64,000 bases of DNA, taken from Mycolicibacterium stellerae. GTDB lineage: Bacteria > Actinomycetota > Actinomycetes > Mycobacteriales > Mycobacteriaceae. This document shows positions 1 through 8,920 of the stretch, piece after piece. Both the position numbers and the translations under genes were made by a program. Position 1 is the stretch's first letter. Every line of letters starts with the position of its first letter. The stretch lies in contig NZ_RARC01000032.1 in the NCBI RefSeq assembly GCF_003719305.1, positions 1 to 64,000 of the forward strand, given 5' to 3'. The notes under the pieces were generated by a model. That model ran no database searches. It was given only the letters and a program-made list of their open reading frames with translations, and was not told the DNA's origin.

Positions 1-173
1 TACACACGACTGGTGGTAAAGTTTGATTTTTTGTTCTGAGCAGATGACGGCTTACGAGAACAGCCTGGGTCTCATGGGCTCGGAGATTTGTGTAAGGGGA
101 GGGTGTCTGCGCGCCCATACCCTTCGTGTCGCTGTGCACCGGCATCTAGCCGGGCCGTAATCGACACAGGCCG
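1..173. other. Left-edge stretch without a recognised gene
   Basis: I see no credible coding region here. The first 40 bases are relatively AT-rich (a run of T around 26-34), and the rest is a short non-coding stretch downstream of the alcohol dehydrogenase stop at 174. A short open frame exists on the minus strand but has arginine-rich, antisense-like composition. It could be the upstream region of a gene lying left of the window. Confidence 0.5.
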
Positions 174-1214
174 TTAGTCGTTCGGCGTGATGACGGCGCG
201 TCCCGCGATCTTGCCCTCGTGCAATTGGTGGTAGGCGTGCGCGGCATCGTCGATTGCGAAGTGTTCGACGAGCATTTTGATCTTGCCGGTCTGGGCCAAG
301 CTGATCACCTCGATCAACTCGGGTATGGTGCCCCAGAACGGCGACGCGACAGCGCATTCGTGCGGCGGGCTGGAGAAGTTGACCGGCAAGGTCGCGTTGC
401 CGACCCCCACGATGGTCAGGTGCCCGAGGACCCGGGCCACCTGCGCGGCCATGCTCAGCGTGGGATTGACGCCGACCAAGTCGAGGACGAGTTCGGCGCC
501 GCCGCCCTTGGTGATGTCCTTGACGCGTCTCACCGCGTCCTCGCCAGAGATCAGCGCCTCGTCGGCGCCCATCGACTTGGCGATCTTCAGCTTGTCTTGC
601 GAAGTATCAACCGCGACAACGGTTGTGGCCGAGGCCAAGGCCCGCAGAACTTGGATGGCCATTTGGCCAAGGCCGCCTGCGCCGATGACGACGGCGGTAG
701 AGCCGGGCCCCAACAGATGCACCGAACGCTTCACCGCGTGGTAGCTGGTCAGCCCCGCGTCCGTGAGCGGCGCCGCCTCACGAGGGTCCAAATCGCCCAA
801 CGGGATCAAGTAGCGCGTAGACGGGACGAGCAGATACTCGGCCATGCCGCCGTCGGTCCCGCCGAGGCCCCCCGGGCTGGGCTTACCCGGCGTCTCGCAG
901 TAGTTCTCCATGCCTCTGCGGCAGTTCATGCACAGGCCGCAGCCCCACGGTCCGTAGACGATGACGGGATCACCCGGCGCGAACCCGGTGGCTCCGGGAC
1001 CCATCGTCTCGACCCAGCCGGCATTCTCGTGGCCTAGGGTGAATGGCAACGTGAATGACCTTGCCCCGGGGGCTAATTCGAGTAAATGTAAGTCCGAATG
1101 GCAGGCACCGGCACCGCCGACCTTGATCAGCACCTCCCCCGGCCCCGGCTCCGGAACCGGCACGTCCCGGAGTTCACCCGGCTGTTGCCATTCGACGAAC
1201 CGGAACGCCTTCAC
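174..1214 (-). CDS. NAD(P)-dependent zinc alcohol dehydrogenase
   Basis: A 346-residue medium-chain dehydrogenase/reductase that oxidises an alcohol or reduces a carbonyl with NAD(P). Visible marks are the catalytic zinc ligands C38 and H62 with E63 (GHE), the four structural-zinc cysteines C92, C95, C98 and C106, and the Rossmann motif GAGGLG at 178-183. The start is a GTG one base after the P450 stop, so it is almost certainly translated from the P450 message. As last gene of a ferredoxin/reductase/P450 operon it probably oxidises the alcohol made by the P450. The true substrate cannot be read from the sequence; a terpenoid, alkyl or sterol side-chain alcohol are all possible. Confidence 0.9.
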   Translation of the reverse strand: MKAFRFVEWQQPGELRDVPVPEPGPGEVLIKVGGAGACHSDLHLLELAPGARSFTLPFTLGHENAGWVETMGPGATGFAPGDPVIVYGPWGCGLCMNCRRGMENYCETPGKPSPGGLGGTDGGMAEYLLVPSTRYLIPLGDLDPREAAPLTDAGLTSYHAVKRSVHLLGPGSTAVVIGAGGLGQMAIQVLRALASATTVVAVDTSQDKLKIAKSMGADEALISGEDAVRRVKDITKGGGAELVLDLVGVNPTLSMAAQVARVLGHLTIVGVGNATLPVNFSSPPHECAVASPFWGTIPELIEVISLAQTGKIKMLVEHFAIDDAAHAYHQLHEGKIAGRAVITPND

Positions 1215-1215
1215 C

Positions 1216-2505
1216 TCAGCCCGTGATCCGGTCGAACTCGACCTCGAGATGCAGTGGACCGCGGAACACCTGGTTCACCCGGTAGGGCGGCGGGTCGACG
1301 ACCAGCCGCGGGTTCTCGACGCGCCGCAGGAACGTCTCCAAAGCGATGTTGACCTCCAGGCGCGCCAGCGGTCCGCCGACGCAGCTGTGCACGCCGCGAC
1401 CCCAGCCCACGTGCTGGTTGTCAGGCCGCTGGATGTCGAACTTCTCGGGGTCGGGGAATCGCTCGGGATCGCGGTTCGCCGCTCCGTACAGCAGGTGCAC
1501 GGCCGAACCCGCGGGGATGACGGTCCCGCCGACCTCTATGTCGGCGGTGACGCTGCGGCTGGGGAAGAACTGGACGGCCGACTGCAGCCGCAGCACCTCT
1601 TCGATCGCCTTGGGGATCAGGTCCGGTTTCTCATGGAGCAGTTCGATCGATTCGGGATTGCGCAGCAACGTCAACACACAGTGCGCGATCGTGTTGACGG
1701 TCGAATCGTGCCCGGCGATCAGCAGCAGCATCGCGTTGGCGGCGGCTTCGCTTGGTGTCATCGGCCCGTCGGGCCCGTCTTTGTCGTTGACCAGCTTGGA
1801 CAGCACGTTGTCCTGCGGTTCGGTCAGGAAGCCCTGGATCAGGTCGGCCATGTAGGCGGTGAGCGCGGCTGTACTTTCCTTGCCCTTCTGCTGGCGCGCC
1901 TGTCCTTCTTCAGTGGCGGCGTCGGGCCCCATGTCCGCACCCGCCATGAAGTCGAAGATCCAGCCGTGGAAGGTGGGTTCGTCCTTCAACGGGACACCGA
2001 GAATCTGGCAGATGACCGCGACCGGAACCGGGTAGGCGTAGTCGTCGACGACGTCGAAAGTGTTGCCGCCCGGCCCATTGACCCCCGCTTTGATCTTGTC
2101 CAGCGAGTCGTTGCACAGCGTCTGGATATCGGCCGCCATGTTGGGGATGACATTCGGAGAATGTGGCGGCGCGAAATGCCGCATCACCTGCCGACGCTGC
2201 TTGTCGTGTCTGGCCGGGTCGGACACGATCAGGCTGGGCTCCCGGCCGTATGCCGCCATGTGCTCGGCGCCGACGTCGGGCTGAGCGTCGGCCGCAGGCT
2301 GCGCCGAGATCGGGCTCTTCGAGATGTCCGAGCTGACGTGCGGGTCGTGCGCGAGCTGCAGTAGCTCGCGGTAGCCGGTGACCACATAGACCTTATCGGC
2401 CACCTGCACAACGGGTGTCTTGCGCAGCTCGTCGAAGAATCGATAGGGATCGTGGCGGTTCTCGTACTTCATCGCCTCGGTCCATGCGGTTTCTGCGGTC
2501 GTCAT
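1216..2505 (-). CDS. Cytochrome P450 monooxygenase
   Basis: A 429-residue soluble bacterial P450. It shows the K-helix ExxR (EEVLR), the I-helix AGHDST and the heme-binding segment with the thiolate ligand C375 (WGRGVHSCVGG). Two positions are unusual: the normally Phe residue opening the FGxGxHxCxG signature is Trp, and the I-helix residue aligned with the conserved Thr (T252 of P450cam) is Ser. A strong GGAGG ribosome site precedes ATG 2505. It lies 25 bp after the reductase stop and 1 bp before the dehydrogenase start, so electron supply (ferredoxin and reductase) and product processing are co-encoded. Family assignment within the CYP nomenclature and the substrate are not possible from reading alone. 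Confidence 0.93.
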   Translation of the reverse strand: MTTAETAWTEAMKYENRHDPYRFFDELRKTPVVQVADKVYVVTGYRELLQLAHDPHVSSDISKSPISAQPAADAQPDVGAEHMAAYGREPSLIVSDPARHDKQRRQVMRHFAPPHSPNVIPNMAADIQTLCNDSLDKIKAGVNGPGGNTFDVVDDYAYPVPVAVICQILGVPLKDEPTFHGWIFDFMAGADMGPDAATEEGQARQQKGKESTAALTAYMADLIQGFLTEPQDNVLSKLVNDKDGPDGPMTPSEAAANAMLLLIAGHDSTVNTIAHCVLTLLRNPESIELLHEKPDLIPKAIEEVLRLQSAVQFFPSRSVTADIEVGGTVIPAGSAVHLLYGAANRDPERFPDPEKFDIQRPDNQHVGWGRGVHSCVGGPLARLEVNIALETFLRRVENPRLVVDPPPYRVNQVFRGPLHLEVEFDRITG

Positions 2506-2530
2506 TGCGGCCTCCCCTCCTGGGCGCGGA

Positions 2531-3934
2531 CTAGCGAGCTTTGGGGCGGAACTCGGCGCCCCGCGATGTCGGGTCGTGACCGGTGAGCACGACGTCGGGA
2601 AGGCCCGTCGGCTCGCGCGGGTCGGGGAAACGGGCCGACATCGGTTCAGAGTTTTCGGGTACGTCGTAGCCCGCCGGCGGCGGCGGGAACGGGGCTGAGC
2701 GTTCGATCATCGCGCCGTAGTACTCGAGCCATTTGCCGTGGTTGAAGGTGATGGCCCCCACGATGCGGCCGTTCTTACCGAACGCGGCGGCGAAGCGGAG
2801 ATCCTCGACGGAGCCCTGGGTGAACACAATCTCGTCGCCGAAGGAGCACACGCCACAGCCCTTGATGTTGACACCGAACTGGCCGGACCAGAACTGCGGC
2901 AGCGGCAGATGTGGTCGGCGTGCTCTCTCGAGGTTGACCATGTTGTGCGCGGCGGCCTTGGCACCAAGGACGGCGGCATCCACGTGCTCGATGGACATGA
3001 ACTGATACTCGTAGAGCACATGCGGGGCCCGCGCGATGTCACCTGCGACGAAGATGTTGTCGGTCACCACACCGTTGATGTCGAAGGCGCGGCAGCCGGC
3101 GTCGCAGGCCACTCCCCAGAATCCGGTTGCGAGTTCTGCGCCCTCGAGCCATTCGATGTTTCGGATCGATCCCAGCGATGCCACCACCACGTCGACATCG
3201 AGCGTGGTGCCATCGGAGAGCTTGGCGCGCCGCACGTGTCCCTCCGCGTCTCCTTCGAGGGCCTCGACTGCGACACCGGTACGTAGGTCGACGCCGGCGT
3301 CACGCTGCATTTTGGCGGCGATGTCGCCGATCACCCCGCCGAGCGCGCCCACCAACGGTGCGCTGGATCGCTCCGCGACGGTCACGTCCAGTCCGAGGTC
3401 GCGGCAGACGGAGGCCATCTCCGATCCGATGAACCCCGCCCCGACGATCAGCACCCGCCTCGGACGGGCCTTCAAAGCCGCCTGCAACTCGGCGGCGTCA
3501 TCGCTGGTCCGCAGCGTGAAAAGGCCTTTCAGCTTGGCCTCTTCTGGATTGAACCACTGCCGGGACCGCACGCCGGTGGCGATGAGCAACCTGTCATAGG
3601 GCACCTTGTCACCGTTGGCGAGCAGGACTTCGTGGTTATCACGGTCCAATCCGGTGGCCGCCACACCGAGGCGCCATTCGGCGTCGATCGCGCGCATCCG
3701 GGGCAGCTTGGTGTTCCCCGCAGGCACCCATCCTTTGAGTACCTGTTTGGACAGCGGCGGCCGATCGTAGGGCTCGTGTACTTCGTCGCCGATCAACGTC
3801 AGCGATCCGGCAAAACCCTCGTCGCGCAACGCTTCGGCGGCACGCAGCCCGGCAAGGGAGGCGCCGACGATGACGATCCGGCCCTGCGACTTGAACGTCG
3901 AAACCAGATCGTCGACAAGCGACTGCGTACTCAT
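2531..3934 (-). CDS. NAD(P)H-dependent ferredoxin reductase (FAD)
   Basis: A 467-residue flavoprotein of the rubredoxin/ferredoxin reductase type that passes electrons from NAD(P)H to the ferredoxin. The FAD-binding dinucleotide fold begins at GASLAG (24-29), the NAD(P) fold at GAGFIG (165-170), and a late GDIA segment fits the second FAD contact. It is longer than the usual ~400 residues, carrying an N-terminal leader of about 18 residues and a C-terminal proline-rich tail. Start: ATG at 3934 overlaps the ferredoxin stop as ATGA. A longer in-frame extension to 4102 runs through the ferredoxin gene and is rejected. It is the dedicated partner of the adjacent P450. Confidence 0.9.
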   Translation of the reverse strand: MSTQSLVDDLVSTFKSQGRIVIVGASLAGLRAAEALRDEGFAGSLTLIGDEVHEPYDRPPLSKQVLKGWVPAGNTKLPRMRAIDAEWRLGVAATGLDRDNHEVLLANGDKVPYDRLLIATGVRSRQWFNPEEAKLKGLFTLRTSDDAAELQAALKARPRRVLIVGAGFIGSEMASVCRDLGLDVTVAERSSAPLVGALGGVIGDIAAKMQRDAGVDLRTGVAVEALEGDAEGHVRRAKLSDGTTLDVDVVVASLGSIRNIEWLEGAELATGFWGVACDAGCRAFDINGVVTDNIFVAGDIARAPHVLYEYQFMSIEHVDAAVLGAKAAAHNMVNLERARRPHLPLPQFWSGQFGVNIKGCGVCSFGDEIVFTQGSVEDLRFAAAFGKNGRIVGAITFNHGKWLEYYGAMIERSAPFPPPPAGYDVPENSEPMSARFPDPREPTGLPDVVLTGHDPTSRGAEFRPKAR

Positions 3935-4146
3935 TTGGTCGTCCTGTCCGCGGGTGGATCCATCTCCGCGATGATCGCCTGCACCGGGCACGACGCAACC
4001 GCTCGGGCGACGTGCTGGCGTAGCGAGTCGTCGGGATTCGGGTCGTAGGCGAGCGCCTCCTCGCCCTGCAACTGAAGGACCTCCGGCGCGAGCGGGACGC
4101 ACTGCGCGTACCCCAGGCAGCGATTCAGATCGACCACGATGCGCAT
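3931..4146 (-). CDS. Small ferredoxin, CxxYxxC(n)CP type
   Basis: A 71-residue ferredoxin. Cysteines C10 and C16 with Y13 between them and C53-P54 form the CxxYxxC...CP pattern, which is the cluster motif CXX?XXC(X)nCP known for mycobacterial P450 ferredoxins. The variable position is Tyr where bacterial [3Fe-4S] ferredoxins often have Ala or His. It should carry a single Fe-S cluster and shuttle electrons from the reductase to the P450. AAGGAG eight bases before ATG 4146 supports the start. It is the first gene of the operon, and its stop overlaps the reductase start. Confidence 0.92.
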   Translation of the reverse strand: MRIVVDLNRCLGYAQCVPLAPEVLQLQGEEALAYDPNPDDSLRQHVARAVASCPVQAIIAEMDPPADRTTK

Positions 4147-4348
4147 GCTTGTTCGCTCCTTGTCATCCGGCACTGAGGGCTGGTCAGCGCCGCTCCCGAT
4201 GTCCCGCGAGAGGGGGCTGACAGTACCTGTAACGCATCCGTAATAGACGCTTTTGGGCTTTGTCGTCCCGCCACCGAAATAACGGGCTGTCGGATACGGT
4301 GACCCCGGCCGCGATGGTGAGGATTGCGATGAGAGTGCCCTCATTACT
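4147..4348. promoter_or_regulatory. Divergent promoter region of the P450 operon and the FUSC gene
   Basis: About 200 bp separate the ferredoxin start from the FUSC start. A pair of direct half-sites GTAACG and CGTAAT around 4229-4246 is a plausible regulator site. No regulator gene is adjacent, so control could come from elsewhere. No convincing -10/-35 pair was identified. Confidence 0.35.
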
Positions 4349-4351
4349 GTG

Positions 4352-6259
4352 ATGAGTGGTGCTGCCGCGCGCCTCGAGGTTTTCGACCCCGGCCTCGTCC
4401 GCAGTCGTCGCGGTGTGCGGGCGGTGTGTGCGACCGTGCTGGCGTGGGCGACGATGGTGGCGGTCACGTTCGCGTTCGACGTCGCCGACCCGGTACGGAT
4501 CACGCTGTTCGCCGCGGGCGCCGCCTTCGAGGGCGCGCTGTTGGCCCCGGATCCGCAACCCGCAGACCGCATTCGCACGCTCGGATGGGCGGCCGTTGTC
4601 GCGGCGGTCGCCATTGTCGCGACGGTCGCACTCGCCCGGCACGCGGTGTGGGCCGCCGCGGCATTTCTTGTCCTGCTGATGTTCTCGTCGTATGCGCTGC
4701 GATCGTGGAGTCCGCGTGTCGCAAGCCTGGCGCTGATGGGCGCCATCACCGTCTACGTCACCGGCGCCGGCTACATCACGATCGGCCGGATCGGATGGTT
4801 CGTCGTCGCACTGGTCGTTGGCTTCGCCTGGCTGGCGCTCTGGGAAGCCGTCATCCTGCCCGATGATCCGCTGCAGTCCCTCAACTCATCGGTTCAGGCG
4901 TTCTCCCGACGTGCCGCGGACGCCGTCGCCGGCATTGTCGACGCCCTTGCCGCAGCCAGGGACGGCGCGCCGTCGGATGATGGAAAGGCACTTCGCAGGC
5001 ACCTCGACCGGGCGGGTAAGTGTCGCACCGCCATCGAAGGTCAGTTCCCCGGTGTTGTCGTACGAGGCTTGCGCCACAACGATGTCGACAGGCTGCGGGT
5101 TGCGCTGCACTCGGCCCAGAAGGGGCTGGAGGACATGGCCGACCGGGCCGAGGTGCCGGGCTGGGTGCAGTCGCTTCCCGACCAGATCGCCGGGTCGCTG
5201 CGCAGCACTCTGCTCGCGCTTGCCGTTGCCCTCGGTGATGAAGTCGACGAGGGGTCGAGGGGCACCGTCGTACGTGCGGCCCAGGAATTGCGCGGCCACG
5301 TCCACGAAGCCCTGACGCAAACGGCGAAGACCGGAGAGGCACCGTTCGCGCCGGAAGCTCTCCTTGCGGCGCTGACGCTGCTCGCAGGTGGCGAGGTCGT
5401 GGCCCAATCCGTAACGCAGGCAAGGAAGTTGGCCGCTGCTGCGCCCACGGTAACCGGCGCCGAGAAATCAACGGGCGACAGCGCAGCCGCTCGGGCCGAC
5501 ACAAGCTCGCCTCCTGGTCGTCGGACCGTTTCGCCGACGATGGCGCTCGCGATACAGGCGGTCGTCGCGGCGGTAACGGCCGGCCTGATCGCCAACGCGG
5601 TGGGAAACGAGCAGAGCCTCGTCGTTGCCTGGACCGCGTTCGTGGTCATCGCCGGATCTGCAGGGCAGTCGACGCGCCGGGCCTTGGTCAGGTTGCCCGC
5701 CACGCTCGTCGGAGCCGTCGGCGGGGTGGCGATCGCGGCATGTGTCCCGGACAACCTCTTCTGGACCGTCGCCGTCGTCGCGGTGGGCGTGTTCTTCACC
5801 ATCGTCTCCGCTCCGGTCTCGTATCCGGCGATGGTGTTCTGGATGAGCATCGCGTTCGTCCCACTGTTCGCGACCGAGGGCCGCTACCTCGATCTGATCA
5901 GAGACAAGACAGTCGCGGCACTGATCGGCGGGTGCGTGGCCGCGCTCGTCGCGCTGATAATCGTGCCCATTCGCACCTCGCGCGAAATTCGCCCTGCCGT
6001 GTTGACCTACCTGGATGCTCTCGATGACGCGCTCGAATCACACCTGCCCGGCCGGGAGGACGGAATCGCCACCACGCAGGCCGAACTCGACCGCGCCCAC
6101 GGCGCCCTTGCTGCCACAGCTGCATCGGCCGCGAGCGAGATCAACGTCTTCGCGCAGCCCGAACGCGTGATGAATATCGAAGCTGGAGGCGCCGTCAGGT
6201 CGGAGCATGCGCGGGCTGGAACGTTCCTGACCCGTCTGCGTCCTCTTCGGCGCGAATGA
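4352..6259 (+). CDS. FUSC-family inner membrane protein
   Basis: About 635 residues from ATG 4352 (a GTG three bases upstream is an alternative). Two hydrophobic blocks of several membrane spans, roughly residues 22-175 and 390-530, are separated by a soluble alanine-rich helical region, and a second soluble region forms the C-terminus. This is the FUSC/aromatic-acid-exporter-like architecture (YccS, AaeB). Such proteins are thought to export aromatic acids or other small molecules, but the substrate here is unknown. The 3' end overlaps the 3' end of the convergent trehalase gene by 65 bp. It is divergent from the P450 operon; export of an intermediate of that pathway would be speculation. 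Confidence 0.8.
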   Translation: MSGAAARLEVFDPGLVRSRRGVRAVCATVLAWATMVAVTFAFDVADPVRITLFAAGAAFEGALLAPDPQPADRIRTLGWAAVVAAVAIVATVALARHAVWAAAAFLVLLMFSSYALRSWSPRVASLALMGAITVYVTGAGYITIGRIGWFVVALVVGFAWLALWEAVILPDDPLQSLNSSVQAFSRRAADAVAGIVDALAAARDGAPSDDGKALRRHLDRAGKCRTAIEGQFPGVVVRGLRHNDVDRLRVALHSAQKGLEDMADRAEVPGWVQSLPDQIAGSLRSTLLALAVALGDEVDEGSRGTVVRAAQELRGHVHEALTQTAKTGEAPFAPEALLAALTLLAGGEVVAQSVTQARKLAAAAPTVTGAEKSTGDSAAARADTSSPPGRRTVSPTMALAIQAVVAAVTAGLIANAVGNEQSLVVAWTAFVVIAGSAGQSTRRALVRLPATLVGAVGGVAIAACVPDNLFWTVAVVAVGVFFTIVSAPVSYPAMVFWMSIAFVPLFATEGRYLDLIRDKTVAALIGGCVAALVALIIVPIRTSREIRPAVLTYLDALDDALESHLPGREDGIATTQAELDRAHGALAATAASAASEINVFAQPERVMNIEAGGAVRSEHARAGTFLTRLRPLRRE

Positions 6260-8189
6260 CATGCACCACGGCGTTGATGAGCGCGAGATGGGTGAACGCC
6301 TGCGGGAAGTTGCCCAGGTGGCGTCCGGTGCGCGGCTCGATCTCCTCGGCGTAGAGGTGTAGTGGGCTTGCGAAGGACAGCAGCCGTTCGCACAGGTGCT
6401 TGGCGCGGTGGATCTCACCGATCTCGACCAGCGCCGACACCAGCCAGAACGAGCAGATCGTGAACGTGCCCTCCTCGCCGGACAGCCCGTCGTCGGTTTC
6501 CTCCACGCGGTAGCGCAGCACCAACCCTTCCTCGGTCAGCTCGTCGGCGATCGCCAGGACGGTGTCGCGAATTCGTGGGTCGTCGGGCGGCAGGAACCGG
6601 GTCAGCACCGCCAGCAGCAGCGAGGCGTCGAGTGCGTCGTCGCCGTAGCGCTGGGTGAGCACCCCGCGGGAGTCCACGCCGTTGGCCAGGATGTCGGCCT
6701 TGATCTCCTCGGCGATCGCGCGCCACTCCTTCGTTTGGTTCGTCCAGCCATGCAGGTCAGCCAGCTTGGCGCCGCGGTCCAGCGCGACCCAGCACATGAT
6801 CTTGCTGGACGTGAAGTGCTGGGGTTCGCCGCGCACCTCCCAGATGCCACGGTCGGGCTCGCGCCAGTGCTTGATCGCCTCTTCGACCTGTTGCTTGAGC
6901 ACCTGCCACAACGCTTCCGGAATCTGCTCGCGAGACCTGGCGTGCAGATACACCGAGTCCAGCATCGAACCCCAGACGTCGTGCTGCCTCTGGTCGTATG
7001 CGCCGTTGCCGATCCGCACCGGCCGGGCGTTGTCGTAGCCGGACAGGTGCGGCAGCTCCTCCTCGACAAGGCGGCGCTCCCCACCAACGCCATACATCAC
7101 TTGAAGTTCATGGCGCTCTTCGGTATTCGCGCCGGACACGTCGACGATGAAGGAGAAGAAGTCATCGGCCTCCCGATCGAGCCCCAAGGTGTAGAGGCCC
7201 CACAACGCGAACGTCGAATCGCGGATCCACGAGTACCGGTAGTCCCAGTTACGTTCGCCCTGAGGCGTTTCCGGAAGCGACGTGGAACACGCTGCCAGCA
7301 GTGCGCCTGTCGGCGAGTACGTCAACCCCTTCAGCGTCAACGCGCTGCGCTGCAAGTAGCCCCGCCACGGGTGGTCGGGGAAGTTGCCGATGTTAATCCA
7401 TTGCCGCCAGCATTCGCTGGTCGTCCACATCTTGTCGACGGCTTCATCGTATGTCTGGGGCGCGGGTTGTTTGGAAAAGCTCAGTGCGACAAAGACGTTG
7501 TCGCCCTCTTTCAGCCGCGTGCGTGCCCGTGCCTGGCGGCCCTCCAACCCGATGCGCAGATTGGAGGTCAGCCGCAGCGTCGGGTGTGCGTCCGGGTCAT
7601 GGTTGGCCCGAGCAACGGCTTCCCCATAGCCATTCGCCGAGTACTCCCAGTTCGCGCTGGCACGGTGATAGTCGAACGACGGCTCGCAATCCATCACCAG
7701 CTCGACGGTGCCGCTGACGCATCGCACGGTTCGCAGGATCGTGTGTTCGGCGTCCCAGTCCATCGGTACGCGGCGATGCGTCCCCGACCGCGTCTCGATA
7801 TCTCGCCACGGGCCCATCACCATCGTGTCGCGGACGATCATCCAGCCCGTATGGGTCTGCCACGTGGTCTCCAGGATCAGGCTGCCCGGCAGATAGCGCC
7901 TGCCGGAAGGGACAGAGACGCCGTAGGGGCTCAGTCGGAAGTGTCCTGCGCCGCGATCCAGGATGGCCCCGAACACGCTGGGCGAATCGGGCCGTGGCAC
8001 GCACAGCCATTCCACCGATCCGCTCGACGAGATCAGGCAGCTGTTCTCGCAGTCCGATAAGAAGGCGTAGTCGGCGATGGGCGGAAAGGGGTTTCTCGAA
8101 CCGCTCGAGGCCGCTGGCACCGGGGCGGTCGCGTCGAGTGTTACGGCGGAACCGTTCCCGCCGGCCGGCGTCGCATGCTGCAGGACCAT
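6195..8189 (-). CDS. Glycoside hydrolase family 15 trehalase-like enzyme
   Basis: A 664-residue soluble enzyme of the GH15 trehalase/glucoamylase group characteristic of mycobacteria (compare Rv2402 and the M. smegmatis trehalase), expected to hydrolyse alpha,alpha-trehalose to glucose. An N-terminal beta-rich domain is followed by an (alpha/alpha)6 barrel, with the conserved NWDYRYSWIRD segment and the late EEGTF acid region. Start: ATG 8189 (MVLQHATP) gives the family length. GTG codons at 8246 and 8258 are in frame upstream but lack a ribosome site. It lies 98 bp after canA on the same strand. Its last 65 bp overlap the convergent FUSC gene. Confidence 0.88.
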   Translation of the reverse strand: MVLQHATPAGGNGSAVTLDATAPVPAASSGSRNPFPPIADYAFLSDCENSCLISSSGSVEWLCVPRPDSPSVFGAILDRGAGHFRLSPYGVSVPSGRRYLPGSLILETTWQTHTGWMIVRDTMVMGPWRDIETRSGTHRRVPMDWDAEHTILRTVRCVSGTVELVMDCEPSFDYHRASANWEYSANGYGEAVARANHDPDAHPTLRLTSNLRIGLEGRQARARTRLKEGDNVFVALSFSKQPAPQTYDEAVDKMWTTSECWRQWINIGNFPDHPWRGYLQRSALTLKGLTYSPTGALLAACSTSLPETPQGERNWDYRYSWIRDSTFALWGLYTLGLDREADDFFSFIVDVSGANTEERHELQVMYGVGGERRLVEEELPHLSGYDNARPVRIGNGAYDQRQHDVWGSMLDSVYLHARSREQIPEALWQVLKQQVEEAIKHWREPDRGIWEVRGEPQHFTSSKIMCWVALDRGAKLADLHGWTNQTKEWRAIAEEIKADILANGVDSRGVLTQRYGDDALDASLLLAVLTRFLPPDDPRIRDTVLAIADELTEEGLVLRYRVEETDDGLSGEEGTFTICSFWLVSALVEIGEIHRAKHLCERLLSFASPLHLYAEEIEPRTGRHLGNFPQAFTHLALINAVVHVIRAEEDADGSGTFQPAHAPT

Positions 8190-8287
8190 CTGGCCATCAT
8201 TGACCGCCGACCCCTCCGGCGCACACCTTTGGTCGCTGCCCGGCACGCGTAGCGGCACGCGTAGAGCTTGCGATTTCGGCGAAACCC

Positions 8288-8779
8288 CTACAGAGTGACC
8301 TCGTTGAGCTTGCCGGTTGCGACGTCGAACACGAAGCCGCGCAGCGACTCGTGCTTGGTGACGAACGGGCTCGCCTCGATCCGGCGGAGGGATTGACGCA
8401 CGTCCTCCTCCACATCGGCGAACGCTTCGGCCGCCCACTCCGGCTTGATGCCCGTCTCGTCCTGAATGGATCGCTTGAAGTCGTCGTCGGTGAACGTGAG
8501 CATGCCGCAGTCGGTGTGGTGGATCAGGATGATCTCCTTGGTGCCGAGCAGCCGCTGGCTGATCGCCAGCGAACGGATCTCGTCGTCGGTGACCACCCCG
8601 CCCGCGTTGCGGATGACGTGTGCCTCGCCGTCGTTCAAGCCGAGCGCCCGGTAGACGTCGAGCCGGGCGTCCATGCACGCCACCACCGCCACGTGCTTGC
8701 TCGGCGGCAGCGGCAGCGGGCCGGAGAAACTCTTCGCGTACTCCTCGTTGTTCTTCAGATAATCGTCGGTCACGGTCAT
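8288..8779 (-). CDS. canA: Beta-class carbonic anhydrase
   Basis: A 163-residue zinc enzyme interconverting CO2 and bicarbonate. Zinc ligands C35, H88 and C91 and the catalytic dyad D37-R39 (CMDAR) are visible. Length and sequence match M. tuberculosis Rv1284, whose position next to the opp operon is conserved in this window apart from the intervening glycosyltransferase block. An AAGGAGG ribosome site precedes ATG 8779. It is upstream of the trehalase on the same strand and may be cotranscribed with it. Confidence 0.95.
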   Translation of the reverse strand: MTVTDDYLKNNEEYAKSFSGPLPLPPSKHVAVVACMDARLDVYRALGLNDGEAHVIRNAGGVVTDDEIRSLAISQRLLGTKEIILIHHTDCGMLTFTDDDFKRSIQDETGIKPEWAAEAFADVEEDVRQSLRRIEASPFVTKHESLRGFVFDVATGKLNEVTL

Positions 8780-8867
8780 TTCGACCTCCTTGTCGGCTCG
8801 CAAACGTCGGACACGATAACAACACGGCGTCGGCGTGCCACGAGTCAGAATCAGGACGATTACATAG

Positions 8868-8909
8868 GCGACGACCGCCCTGGCCGAGGATGCACAGGAC
8901 GGTCGTCGC
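8868..8909. terminator. Inverted repeat after the glycosyltransferase operon
   Basis: Perfect 10-bp arms (GCGACGACCG at 8868-8877 and its complement at 8900-8909) with a 22-nt loop lie between the canA promoter side and the stop of the glycosyltransferase at 8921. There is no U-tract on the minus strand, as is common in mycobacteria. It is a probable terminator for the minus-strand operon. Confidence 0.5.
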
Positions 8910-8920
8910 AGTCTTTTCGG

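Noticed and set aside
3935..4102. N-terminal extension of the ferredoxin reductase
   Set aside because: It would be read out of frame through the ferredoxin gene; ATG 3934 with ATGA overlap is the better start.
4229..4246. TetR-type operator before the P450 operon
   Set aside because: The half-sites are direct rather than inverted and no regulator is adjacent; kept only as a weak regulatory note.
8190..8825. N-terminal extension of the GH15 enzyme
   Set aside because: It runs across canA in another frame; residues there are non-homologous and arginine-rich.
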